From assembly GCA_024220505.1 (NCBI GenBank), contig JAKZZE010000014.1, forward strand, positions 1,054,001-1,118,000: a DNA stretch of 64,000 nucleotides. The letters run 5' to 3'. The position numbers and the translations under genes were made by a program. Position 1 is the stretch's first letter. Each line of letters opens with the position of its first letter. Under the pieces are notes generated by a model. It did not search any database. It was given only the letters and a program-made list of their open reading frames with translations, and was not told the DNA's origin. This DNA is from Rhizopus arrhizus (Eukaryota; Mucoromycota; Mucoromycetes; Mucorales; Rhizopodaceae). Of the stretch, positions 52,551-63,543 are shown one piece after another.

Positions 52551-52662
52551 TGTTGCTAATAAGTGTTCTGAAATTGTAGAATCGATTTTGAATATAATTT
52601 TTTTTTTTTGAAGTTTTCTGTAGTTTGTTGATTTATTTGCTGTTTTTAATTGATTTTCCCTC

Positions 52663-53282
52663 GTAGTGACCACCAAATGTGGGATTGGAGTTTATATGGT
52701 TTATATAGTGTTAAATAGGTTTGATTTAAGAGAGGCTTGATATAAGATCAAAGATTTAAGTAGGATTTGATTCCAAAAAGAGTAATGATTTGAATATAAG
52801 TTGCTTGAGTAAAGTGACCACCAGATCTTATAAGTAGATCAGACTGTTTTAAGTAAAGTAAAAATAAAAAGGTAAAATAAAGATAAAATAAAATAAAAAG
52901 GATTTACAATGAAGTGTATATACTTCAAGGGACTTCTTGTTCTTGATGTTAAGTAAAATAAAAGAAAAACAAAAGAGATTTACTTTATATGATATTTATT
53001 CAAATAATCAAAAAGTAAAGTAAATAAAGTAAAATAAAACAAAAGTTAAGAGTGAAGTAAGTAAGTAAGTAAGTAAGTTTTGATTGCTGTTAAAATGTCG
53101 AGGTATTTATATGTTTTTGAGTTTTCTGATTATCTGTTGTTTTTGGTTTTTAGTGTGGAAAATTTTTGTATGAATCTACATAGCCATCTGAATTCAGACA
53201 CTGTCTGTATTCATACAGTTGTCTGTATTCATTCAATTCTTGTGGTACAATTTTTTAATATTTTCCCATTGTGTGTGTTACA
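52663..53282 (-). repeat. 5' LTR of element C
   Basis: Matches 41299-41902 along 52675-53282, with a few substitutions. The edge AGTGACCACCA is joined directly to AATGTGGGATTGG, so about 109 bp present in the other LTR are missing here. Confidence 0.8.
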
Positions 53283-53514
53283 ATGTACCTTCGGGTCAAA
53301 AATTAAAGTCTGCATCTTTATAACATTACTGTTTGTCTTCTTTCACTCCTACGACTGAGTCCCTTCTTCCGCAAAAGTTACACCAACTGCGTCACAATAT
53401 TGTAAAAGTTCGCGTTCACAGAGTTTGAGTAATTGAGATAGATAAAATATAAGCGCGTTTGCTTGGAATAAAGGTAGTTCTTGACTAAGTAGAATTGATT
53501 TCGGTTCTTGTAAG

Positions 53515-53790
53515 AGTGACCACCAGATCTTGTTAAGCAGATCAGACTTGAGTTTGATAGAGTAAAAATTAAAAGTAAAAGAATAAAATAAAAAGGGATT
53601 ACAATGAAGATATATTGGCTTCAAGGGACTTGTTCGTGCTCGATATGAATAATTCAGAGGTTTTTATAAAAAGGGAACTTGATATTTATTTGATAAAAAT
53701 ATATGAGGGAAGTTAAGTAAGTCAAAAGTAAAGTTGAAAAAGGGGAGTATTTTATATCTTTTCATGTTTTTGGTTTTTCTCACGTTTTCT
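53515..53790 (-). repeat. Diverged C-type LTR fragment
   Basis: AGTGACCACCAGATCTTGTT, GATTACAATGAAGATATA and GGCTTCAAGGGACTTGTTC follow the order of the C LTR. It ends about 195 bp from the tRNA-Phe. No internal genes are present. Confidence 0.6.
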
Positions 53791-53985
53791 ATTTTTTTTG
53801 TTAACATTTGCTGTTGTAAAAGTAAATCAATAAAAGCTAATTTCTGGCTAAACCTCTTTTGGAAGTAGTGTAAGGATAACCGGACGTTGATGGCAACAAA
53901 GCTACAATATGACAACAGTACAATAACAAAAAAACGCAAAAAAGTAATTGACCTCTGGTCAATCTGATTATGGGTCATGATATGA

Positions 53986-54058
53986 TGCGGCTAGAGTGGA
54001 TCGAACACCCGACCTTTAGATCTTCAGTCTAACGCTCTCCCAGCTGAGCTATACCCGC
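53986..54058 (-). tRNA. tRNA-Phe (GAA)
   Basis: 73 nt, GCGGGTATAGCTCAGCTGGG at the 5' end (54058). D-arm AGCTC...GAGC, anticodon stem TTAGA/TCTAA with loop CTGAAGA (anticodon GAA), T-arm GGGTG-TTCGATC-CACTC, acceptor GCGGGTA/TAGCCGC with one G-G mismatch, discriminator A. A-box TAGCTCAGCTGG and B-box GTTCGATCC are complete. No intron. The only confident host gene of the window. Confidence 0.95.
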
Positions 54059-55090
54059 ACTTTTCTTTTGAAACTCTCCGAGGTGATTATGATTGGAAAC
54101 TCGATTTGTGTGGCACTGCACCCAATCACCGTTATCCAAGTTGATAAAGTTGATCTTTTTTGATAGTGGTAATTCTATTAAATGAGTGAGAACTCGGATT
54201 TAAATGTTAGAAAGCTGATTTTTATATCAGAAGAAAGCTTGAAAAAAATAGATTGTAAATCTATAAAAATAATCAAAAGTATATAATATGTTTGTTGAAT
54301 AAAAAGACATTGTATTTTTTAAAAAAATAAATAATTTTCTGTTGTGCTACATGATGCCATACAAGATTACAAATTGGGAAGACTATGCTTTTTCAACTTC
54401 AGTGCAATATTTTTTAACTTCAACAAAGATCGAAAACACAGTTCTATTGGCCTACAAGCTCGGAAATCCAAGTGATTGAGTCGTGGCGTTTTCTTTTCAA
54501 GCATTCTTCGGTTCTCATGTCGTATTTTACCAAAAAAAAAAAACTTTGTTTAATACAAAAGGAGATTTATTTTGGTTACTGATTAACAAAAAAAAAAAAA
54601 ACAAAAAAAAAAAAAAAGAAAGAGTAAAGAGGTACATATGAATAAGAGGGATGAAACTCTTATATAAGTGCATAATATCGCTATAATAATAAGTATAAAA
54701 CTATGTGTTTATAAATTGGAACAAAAAAAAAAGAATGTGAATATAGTAGAAAATTTAAAAGATTGAATAAAATATATAAAAAAAAGAAGGATTCTTTTGG
54801 CTCTAAAGAAGTTAAACTTGTTTTAAAGCTGAAAAAGATATGTTTTAAATAGTAAGATCACGGCATAAAAAAGACAGAGTATTTTTGATAATCAATTTTA
54901 TTTTTTGAGAATAAAGAAAAAAAAAGGCGGCAACGGAATGAATGTCTATTATGCTACACGTCTTGAGATTTCTATGAAAAGGTTAAAAAACAAAAGAAAA
55001 AGTATATTGTTACTGAGTACTTTTGAAAAAAAAAAGTTGCAATGTTGAAATTGTAAAAAAAAAAAAAAAAAAAAAATTACATTCCCAGCA
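54059..55090. other. AT-rich noncoding DNA
   Basis: Long A runs (54590-54615, 55045-55074) and no gene. AACTCGATTTGTGTGGCA at 54092 is also present at 14278. Confidence 0.4.
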
Positions 55091-55095
55091 TTGAC

Positions 55096-55674
55096 TGTTG
55101 TAGAACAGCGTCTGATCATAACGGACATTGAATAATCACAACTAAAAGAAGTATATTAAAATTGATAAAAGATAATAATTTAAATCTTTATCAAATAAAA
55201 TATATTCTTCTTCTTTTTTATATAAAACTATCACAAATAGATTTATTCTATAAAGTAAACATGAACAATAAATAAGTCATGACCTTTACTATTCATCATT
55301 TCTGTAAATGAATAATAATGGATCAGGTACCTAGTCAACTTTGATCTGACTGGAGGCATTTCATATAAATATATCTTTCCTCTCAATGAAGACGGGACAA
55401 TTATCCCAGATCAGTTAAAGAACAATAAGATCTATAAAAACAACGAATTAAAAATTTTCATAATCGATTCAGTGATCATTCTTCAATCAAACATGTCATT
55501 TATTGGATCTACGCTCATGACTACTCATTTACCCGCCGACTGATAGAAGAATATAAATAGTAGACTTTGTAATGATTTCTTTTTAACAATTAAGATTGTC
55601 TTTAATAAAGTTCAGTCTCAAAAAGTATTCTTTGGTTTTTATCGCTACCTTAATTACTTTACCAGAACATAACA
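55096..55674 (+). mobile_element. Solo LTR A
   Basis: 579 bp, TGTTGTAGAACAG ... AGAACATAACA, with a 5-bp duplication TTGAC (55091-55095 and 55675-55679). This copy fixes the ends of the family. TATAAATAG near 55552 and AATAAAG near 55605 give plus orientation. Confidence 0.95.
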
Positions 55675-56081
55675 TTGACATTACAAAAGGAATCTCCATT
55701 CAATGTATTGTTTAAACTTGAATAAAAAAAAGGAGTTTTTAAATTTGGGTTTTAAAAAAAAAAGTACTTTAGAAATTTTTTCATTAAAAAAAAATAAAAG
55801 TGGACCAAATATGACGAAGATGGAAAGCATCAAACAGAAATCTAAAAAAAGATTCAAAGCCCACGATATAAACGGCAAACTGACTTTATCTGCAACCAAA
55901 TCTACTATCCAGCGATTGCTGGTATGATGTAAGTATCCTGGCTACACCAATCAAAAGCTTTTGTTTTATTTTTAGAATTTCAACTGAATTTCAATACTCC
56001 TTGGCTGTTGCTTTTGAAATCATATATAAGCGCGTAAAACAATAGATCAAGTTTATAAAATAATCTTTTATTATATTTACA

Positions 56082-59059
56082 ATGAACTCTTCAACCCAAT
56101 ACAGATTTAAATGCTACTGTAGCCAATGCTCTGAAGGAGAAATTGGCAAGTACCAATTGGTTACTCGATGGACTCTTGCTCGCCATAAAAAAAAAGAAGC
56201 TGCTAAAGGTAATTTACTTACATTTAGATAGTATTTTTACTGACGCGTTATTTATAAATAGATGAAGCAGAAAAGGTTCAAGAAGTTGATGCCAATAATG
56301 AGATAATTGAAGCAAATAAAAATGATTCTGATGAAGACAACGCAGAAGACGTTTCAAATTGGGAAGTGATTGAAAATGATGAAGTGAATTTATCTGACAG
56401 TATGGATATTGTTGAATTTGATATGCCTCAAGGTAATTATTTCCTAGAAGTGGGTTACTTTTATGAAGAATGCATTACTTACATTGTTAAATTTTTAGTT
56501 GAAATCAAGGGATTCCAAAATGATATTGTTGCTTTTATTGCTGTCTTCTTGACATACTTCCAGTTATTTTTCATATCCGAATATGCTGCTGAAGTGGTAA
56601 TGAAATTTGCGAATGATCTTGCTTTTCTCTTAAACCATCAACCAATTTTTCCCGCAAAATTGGATACCATGCGTAATGCTGTTGGAATCGATTATACTTA
56701 CAAGGGCATGTTTCGCCTTGTTGTCTGTCCCGAATGCCATACCCTATATCAGCCTGAAGAAGTACACTGTGATTCGAAGTGCACCTTTTCTGAATTTCGC
56801 ATCACATGTAATACCCCACTCTTCAAGCCTATTACGGTTGGTGCAAGCAAGATGTATGCCAACAAGGTCTCTGCATTCAATTCCATCAAGTATGCTTTGA
56901 CTGTGATGTTCTCACGACCAGGCTTTGAATCAGCAATTGAAGCATGGCGCTATCGTACTCGTCATAACAACACTATGTATGATATCTATGATGGTCAATT
57001 TTGGAATGAATTCAAGGATAGAGATGGTAATGTATTTACCAGTCAAGCTAGATCTCTTTTGTTCACTTTGAATGTCGATTGGTTTCAATCTTCAAAAAGA
57101 ACCGTGTACTCTGTTGGTGCTGTTTACTTGACGATAAATAATCTTCCAAGATCCATCAGATACAAAAAAGAAAATATCATCTTGGTTTGTGTTATTCCTG
57201 GACCCAAAGAACCCAAAGACACACAAATCAATAACTATTTACAAGTTTTGGTAAAGGATCTGAAGGAGCTTTACTATGGTGACTTTTTTACCTCTACAGC
57301 TGATTCTCCCAATGCTCCTGTCCAAGTTCGTGCTGCTCTGTTCTTGATTGCTTGCGATATTCCTGCTAGCCGAAAGGTAAGTGGGTTTACTTCATTCAAT
57401 GCAACTGTACCTTGTAATAAATGCTCAACAGCATTTCCTGCTCGTCATAATACAAATCTTCAACGCGATTTTTCTTTTGATCTTGAAGATCTTGATGCTT
57501 GGTCACTTCGTACCAATATTGAAAATCGTCATCATGCAAGAAATTGGAAAGAAGCATCTACAAAGAAACAAAGAGTTGACTTGGAACAGAAATTTGGCAC
57601 TCGATTTTCTGCTCTACATGATTTGGAATACCTTGACCTTGTTCGTTGTACTGCCATTGATCCTATGCATGGCCTTTTCCTAGGAACAGCAAAGAAAATG
57701 GTTAAAATATGGCGTACTACTATTTGTGACCTTACCCATGAATTATATTTGACCGATTCTGACTTGAAAGAAATGCAAAAGGAAGCAAACGACATTATAT
57801 TGCCAGCACAATACACACCGATCAATCAGAAAATTGCCAGCAATTTTTCTGACTTAAAGGCTGATGAATGGAGAACCTGGTGTCTTGCTCTTTCGCCCCT
57901 TTTACTGAAGTCTCGCCTTCCAGTCCGTCATAAAGAAAATTGGGCAAAGTTTGTACAGGCCTGCCATATCGTATGTCGTCCATGCATTACTCAGAATGAA
58001 GCCATGATGGCTCATAAACTATTCCATGAGTTTGTCACTGGTGTTGTTGAATTGTATGGTCCAGAGATGGTCACTCCAAATATGCATCTTCATCTGCATC
58101 TAAAGGACTCTATCCAAGACTTTGGTCCAATATATGCATTTTGGCTGTATGGCTTTGAGAGGCTTAATGGCGACATTAAGAAGATGACAGTAAACTACAA
58201 GACAGCGTTCGAAGTTACGTATATGAAGAAGTTTCTTTCCGTTGTGCACTATGGTGACTACATCCGTAACTTACCACAAGGAATTAAACAGAATCCTGTG
58301 ATGATGTCTTCCTTTGGTTACTTGTCACCAACGCCTTCTGATTCCCTAGTTGCTTCTTCATCTACTTCAACCTGTTTTGATTTTAGTTTATTTGTCAGTG
58401 CTCCTCTACGTTTGAATGATATCTTTACTGGTGCTGAAACTCTACCTCCTGATACGCAAGCTTCTGCTAGATACAGAGTTAGTGTGAATAGATTGACTCA
58501 AGATCATTATGACTATCTTCTTGCCTTTTACAAAATTGTATATACTGATCGAACATTCGCAAGTGCGCTAATCCCAGAAGAGTTTGATGACTTGTCTACA
58601 ATGGTACTTCCTGATATTTCTCTTTTTTCTGAAATTCAAATCCTTGGGCAGACATATCGGTCAAAGGCATCGCGTACTACTCGTGGTTGTTACATTGAAG
58701 TCGCCTGTAATTCTGCTATTCTTGGACAAGAGCCTGAAATGCGAATTGGCGAAGTTCAATATTATTTTAGCCATCAACTTCAAATGAAAAAATCTATCCT
58801 TCCAAACGGTCGGGTCTTTATGCCAAATGCTTTTGATGAACACCTCTTTGCTTTTGTACGTTGGTACAACCCTCCTCTTCATCCTTTTCAAGGATTTGAA
58901 TGTCTTGGTGCCGCGTACTACCATAACTCATTTCGACCAGCTGATTCAGACTGTATTCTTCCAGTATCTCGTATATTTACTTGTGTGGCTATGAAGCAAG
59001 GTTATCCTGATAATCATGTTGTCTTTTTACCTCTTCCAAGAAAAACCATTGGTTTGTAA
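56082..59059 (+). CDS. CACTA/Tnp2-like transposase
   Basis: Two exons, 56082-56208 and 56262-59059, intron 53 nt (GTAATT ... AAATAG), about 974 aa. The N-terminus has CYCSQC and WTLARH, the zinc-binding start common to this group. An acidic segment follows, then CPECHTLY (a second zinc cluster). The catalytic residues as I read them are Asp in FTLNVDWFQ, Asp in AIDPMHGLFLG (with the DxxH-like context of Tnp2) and Glu in YGFERLNGD. Between them NKCSTAFP forms a further Cys pair. The C-terminal part (residues about 700-970) is less conserved. No stop or frameshift is seen. A second gene converges on it 118 bp downstream. I did not find CACTA-type termini. Confidence 0.88.
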
Positions 59060-59177
59060 AAAATAAATAAACAAAGTAAAAAGTAAAAAAAAAAAAAAAA
59101 ATTAAAATTTAAAAATCTAAACACCGCGTTCCTTGTTTTTTTCTTTTTTTTTTGTTTTATTTATTTTACAATTTTTT

Positions 59178-60518
59178 TTAAAACAGCAAGTTGTGTTCAT
59201 CCAACTCCATTTCACCACCAAAAGCCCAAGCGATACTCTCTTCAGTTATATTTTCTTTCTTGATAAATTCAGGAACTGGCAACGCGTATTTTCTTTGTAC
59301 ACGAGGAAGAAACTGAATGCTGCTATTTCCAGTTCTTTGCCTTTTTGCCTTGTCACTTGCTATCTGATCATCCAACAGCTTAAAAAATTCGGTACACTGA
59401 ATATTGGATAATTAGTTGATTACGCTTAAAAAGATATTGATTAAACTTACAGCAGGTGATCTGTACTTTGGTACGCGAACTTCAAAATAATCAACTGTTT
59501 TCTTGCACAAGACAGACATACGTTCCTTTTCGGTAAAAGGAGTTGTTCTATCTGGATTTTGCTCCAGAAGAATTTCCTCCACCTTGTCCATTGTTTCGTC
59601 GTTATACATATCTTCTTCTTCAGACATGTATTGCTGTTGAAGCAAGTACTCACAGTTGGGATAGTTGTTATAAACACCTTGATCCTTGTACTGCTCGTAT
59701 ATAGCCTTACGAGCTCTTGTTTTCTAAAAACGCAAAGTCAGTTATGCGATTACAATACTTTATGTAGCACTTACAGCACTTCTACGAGTAACTTTTGCAG
59801 CTTTTCTTTTTCTCATGAAATCCTCAACTGGATCTATCTCTTCAACACTTGTTATGCCAGCTTTCTTCGTGTAATATTGTCGTTCAAGGTACTTGCGTAG
59901 ATCGCGGTTGTTGGTGTCTTTGTATGAGTAATGACTATTCACATAGTCTTGCAGTAATTTAAATACTCTTTGGTTCTCAGCAGACTTCAGAGGCTTTTCA
60001 AGGATATACTGAGACGATGGTGGCAGATTGTTGTAGTGATTTCTCACAGCATCCTATATTTCAGAGAAAAGCAATTAGTATATTTGTTTAAAATTGAATT
60101 TTAATGTTCTTACTTTGACAGCAGTAGCAATCGGCTTTGCGCCTTTGCCTGATTCTGCTTCAAGCTCATCGTATGCTTCTTTGAGCTTGCTGTATGCTAC
60201 TTGCAAGGCCTGCTTTTCCTCTTGCTCTTTTCGAAGCATCTCTTTCAAACCATCGTTTTCTTTTCTTAGCTCCATATAAATGGAAAAAGAAAGAGATACT
60301 TCATCAGTCTCCATGTCTTCGGCTTGGCGCATTCGCTTCTGAACATGGGTCATGGGAGGAAAACCAGGCCTAGGATAGGCAAAGCTATCATGAATGGCAT
60401 CGCTTGAAGCAAGCTCAGGAACAACAGCACGAGAAGGAACAGCGATTGGTTGCCCAACAGAGTTAGAGCTACGAGCATTGGCAGGAGCAGGGTTGAATTG
60501 AATACCACGATCAGACAT
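59178..60518 (-). CDS. Four-exon coiled-coil protein convergent with the transposase
   Basis: Exons 60518-60114, 60053-59775, 59723-59451 and 59396-59178, introns of 60, 51 and 54 nt all at phase 0 with GTAAG donors, total 391 aa. The N-terminus is Pro/Ala-rich, followed by a coiled coil (residues about 85-130, LRKENDGLKEMLRKEQ). Exon 2 is a charged helical domain (LPPSSQYILEKPLK, RDLRKYLERQYY) and a basic KRKAAKVTRRS stretch near its end. The C-terminal exons are acidic. I recognise no named domain. Convergent placement beside the transposase suggests an accessory protein of the same element, for example a terminus-binding protein, but this is inference. It could also be an unrelated gene. 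Confidence 0.7.
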
Positions 60519-61833
60519 ATTGTTATAAGAGTAATTTGAAATAAAGATAAGTGAGCTTGGCATCAAAATTGAATCTTTCTTAAATATCATCGAGTTTACA
60601 ATGAAACTCAGTCTTAGTATAGCAAAAAAAAAAAATATAAAAAGATTTCCTTTTCGAAATTTTGTTCCTTTTTTTTCTTTCTGTTCAGCAATTTCCTTTT
60701 TCAACATCACTCCGGTTATCGCAAGGTAAGTAAAAAAAAAGAAAAAAAAAAAGAAAAAGAAAATAAAAAAGAAAACTTTGGTTCTAACATGCTGTAGTAG
60801 GCATTCATACATGTATCCATGGCTGCTGTAGTTCCTTTGGTTCTTTGTATATCTGCTCAAAAGGTAAATACGTTCATATATTTCAGTAATCTTTATTAAA
60901 AGTGAAATTAGATTCCTTTAGTTCGTGGCTGAAGCTTTATGAATGTCTTGGCATCCTGTTTTGTTAGTAAAAGAGCTTTAAGGTAAATAAATCAAGTACA
61001 TCATGGTTTACTTTTATTAATATTTTATTTTATACAATTTTAGATGCTTTGGCTTCTGTTGCTCCCTGTTGTCTATAACCTGTTATAGCTTTGGATTTTT
61101 TTTTACTACTGGCGCGCTTTTCTTTATGGGCTTTATTTACAACGCTCTTCTGTTTGCTGCTTCTATGGTCAAGGTAAGCGTATTTTCCTTTTTTTTTGCA
61201 TCTACCGTTTGAATTTTTTTTATTTGATCGTTTCCATGGATCCCCTGCTCGCTTTCCCTCCTTCCCCTACCCTTTTGTAATACTGTAATGAACCAATAAT
61301 ATATAATCAATATGGCAATAATGCCCAAAAATAAATGAATAAAACTACATTTTTGACCAATAATACCGTATTTTAAGCCTATTTTATTTCCCAATATAAA
61401 TCATCCAAAACTAAATATAGCCATAATAAGCCAATAAGGAAGCATTGCTAAAGAGCAACAGACGAATAAGGAAGCATTAGGAAAAGGTAACAAGCCAATA
61501 AAGAAGTGGTATTAAAGAGAAACGCAAGCATGTAAGGTCCAATAGAAAGGCATCATACTTGTGTTTCGTCGTTAAAAGAATAATGAAGCGGCGCGTTGCC
61601 AAACAGTGATACTTGGTTATCGCACTGAAATAGTTAACATTCAACGTAAACAGGTTCAACTTGGCATACTGCAATAACGCTGCATTAAATATGATAAATC
61701 CCGATTAACTGAGGTATATCTGAGGACTATCATACTTTGTAAATAACAATTATGTGCAGTGTGGCCAGAAGAAATTTCCTTTTCTGTTTGGTTCTTCAAG
61801 TTACATCTATCCTTTTTTTGATGTAGTAAAACT
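60519..61833. other. Noncoding region with a series of splice-like sites
   Basis: On the plus strand four donor-like CAAG/AAAG-GTAA sites and three acceptor-like CTGTAG, CTTTAG and TTTTAG sites alternate between 60715 and 61180, as in a gene with small exons. The intervening exons contain stops in all frames I followed. No other gene, repeat or RNA is supported. The rest is AT-rich. Confidence 0.35.
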
Positions 61834-61932
61834 TATCTTAAAGAGGTGAAGCTTTTGGTCTTTTTCCTTTTTGGTCTAGCTCAACTTGGTCATGGCCGAA
61901 TGGAATGAGTAAGTCAATGTGAAAGAAATTCA
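61834..61932. repeat. Second copy of the tRNA-like A-box repeat
   Basis: Matches 14363-14468 from CTTAAAGAGGTGAAGC to GTGAAAGAAATTC. Contains TAGCTCAACTTGG and ATGGCCGAATGG. See the entry at 14363 for the possible SINE origin. Confidence 0.4.
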
Positions 61933-62401
61933 AGATTAGAAAAAAGAAAGATGTCTGTTGGTGACCTGGGTGTCGGTAGCGAGTCGATGACGTGAGAAGG
62001 AAATCTGGGTTTGATTTCGGTGTTGTCTCGGCGGAGCTTCAGCAGCATTGATCATTGTTCAAAGCTTAAATCATCCTTCCTTTGATTTACCATTTTTATT
62101 CTAGTATTTCCCTGATCGTGTTTGACGCTATTTTAGTTACTTGATTTAACTTTTGATCTAAATTAGTTTACCTTCTTAATTTTCTCAATTGCATCATTCC
62201 CTCCACTTGTTTAAAAGATTTGATATCAGGATAACCCTTAGTTTAACTTCGAAAAGATATAAATATTGTTATAAAGTGAATCAATAAACAGGGGGTAATC
62301 GAATTCTTTTTTCCGGATAATATTGTCTTGGTTTAAAGACAAGGTTTTGTTATTACTGTTTTCTTATTTGGTTCGAGTTTTTCTTTTCTATTAAAGAACA
62401 T
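61933..62401. other. Spacer with possible promoter-like signals
   Basis: No gene. ATATAAATATTG near 62268 and AATAAAC near 62286 look like an LTR promoter and poly(A) pair, but no LTR ends were found. Confidence 0.3.
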
Positions 62402-62612
62402 TGTCGTGTTTGGTCATTAATGATGTCTTTATTTATTATTTTATGATTGATCTCAGTCAAGCCTACGTCAGACTATATAATTAATAGTCAGACAATATAA
62501 TCCAGGGTTCATTCTAAATTATTAGTTCCCCTCCTTTTTCTTACTTAATAAATAGTAGTTGTTAGCTATTGACTTCTTACTGTTTTTCATATTATAAGTA
62601 CCAAACATCTCA
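62402..62612 (+). mobile_element. Solo LTR K
   Basis: 211 bp, TGTCGTGTTTGGTC ... ACCAAACATCTCA, flanked by AACAT (62397-62401 and 62613-62617). A shorter relative is at 24897-25050. No internal genes are attached. Confidence 0.9.
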
Positions 62613-62705
62613 AACATTTCAGTCTATTATTCGCAAGTCCTTCAAAACAACTAGTTTAACACTACCGCGTAATCTCATTTTCGCTTTTCGCTCACTTTTT
62701 ATCCT

Positions 62706-63482
62706 TTGTACAACCGGATAAAAGTATTCCCGATCACGTGTCCTAAAAGTATTAGAGTTAGTAACCTACCAGACAACATAAACATCATTCATAGCCCAAC
62801 AAGCAAAGCACCAAGCAGCTCAAACGCAACTCAACCAAAACTTTCCGCAGAAAGAAGCACCATCTCGACATCTCAAGATCTTGAAATTATTAATTCCGAG
62901 AAATTAGCAGCTCCATCTACAAAGCAACAAGTTAGCACATCAACTGCTATTGTACAATCATACAGTACCTCTTCAGCTGTCGAAACCCCAAGCAAACGCC
63001 TGTTTTCCGACCGTACACCACCTCTTCTACCTGTTGATTCCGTCTTTCGACCCTCATCAGGAATTAACAAAAAGAATAAACAAATGGCACCAAACAAGAA
63101 CGCCATTACAGCTCTACCTGAACACAATTTCAACATTCCCAGCAACATGAACTTTGGAATCACTATGCTTCCTCATGTGGCAACACATGCAGCTGTAAAG
63201 AGCACTGAAAATTTTTCCCTCTCTGTTGAACCTGCACAGCCACAGGCTGAAGAAACACATGCACCACCACCTAATTGGGTTTCCACAATTTTGGATAGGT
63301 TCCGCCAGTATGACGATCGCCTATCCCAATTAGAACATTTGGTGGCAGAAAACCAGCGCTTGCGTGCTGAATTGAACTCTGCCAATATCAGAATTCAAGA
63401 ACTGGAGAAACAATCTGTTATAGGTAGACATAATAAAATAATAAATTATGCTATAAACCAAACATCTCCAACACTAGCATAG
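62706..63482 (+). CDS. Coiled-coil ORF of unknown function, possibly LINE ORF1-like
   Basis: The open frame covers 258 codons but has no ATG before 63084 (MAPNKNAI), which would give 132 aa. The first part is Ser/Thr/Pro-rich, and the upstream part may need another exon. The C-terminal 45 residues form a clear coiled coil (QLEHLVAENQRLRAELN) similar in type to LINE ORF1 proteins. No zinc finger is seen. It ends 60 bp before a Tc1 insertion. I do not assign a function. Confidence 0.4.
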   Translation: MYNRIKVFPITCPKSIRVSNLPDNINIIHSPTSKAPSSSNATQPKLSAERSTISTSQDLEIINSEKLAAPSTKQQVSTSTAIVQSYSTSSAVETPSKRLFSDRTPPLLPVDSVFRPSSGINKKNKQMAPNKNAITALPEHNFNIPSNMNFGITMLPHVATHAAVKSTENFSLSVEPAQPQAEETHAPPPNWVSTILDRFRQYDDRLSQLEHLVAENQRLRAELNSANIRIQELEKQSVIGRHNKIINYAINQTSPTLA

Positions 63483-63543
63483 TTAAACCATAAAGATCTG
63501 ACGATGAATTATATCATAAAGAGTAATAAATGTCTTGCATGTA

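Larger units (their letters stand above)
41175..53282 (-). mobile_element. Gypsy element C without integrase, interrupted by element B
   Basis: LTRs at 41175-41902 and 52663-53282 match closely, the right one lacking about 109 bp near its inner end. The internal region on the minus strand encodes Gag, protease, RT and RNase H, and then goes directly to the 3' LTR. No target duplication was found (left flank TGTCG, right flank ATGTA). The 5981-bp element B plus 5-bp duplication separates the pol gene into two parts. A sequence TTCGAGGACGAAC lies close to the 3' LTR (about 41926-41938). Confidence 0.88.

Noticed and set aside
55680..56081. Small plus-strand gene upstream of the Tnp2-like transposase
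   Set aside because: Lys/Phe-rich from A/T runs, no domain, probably the 5' region of the transposon.
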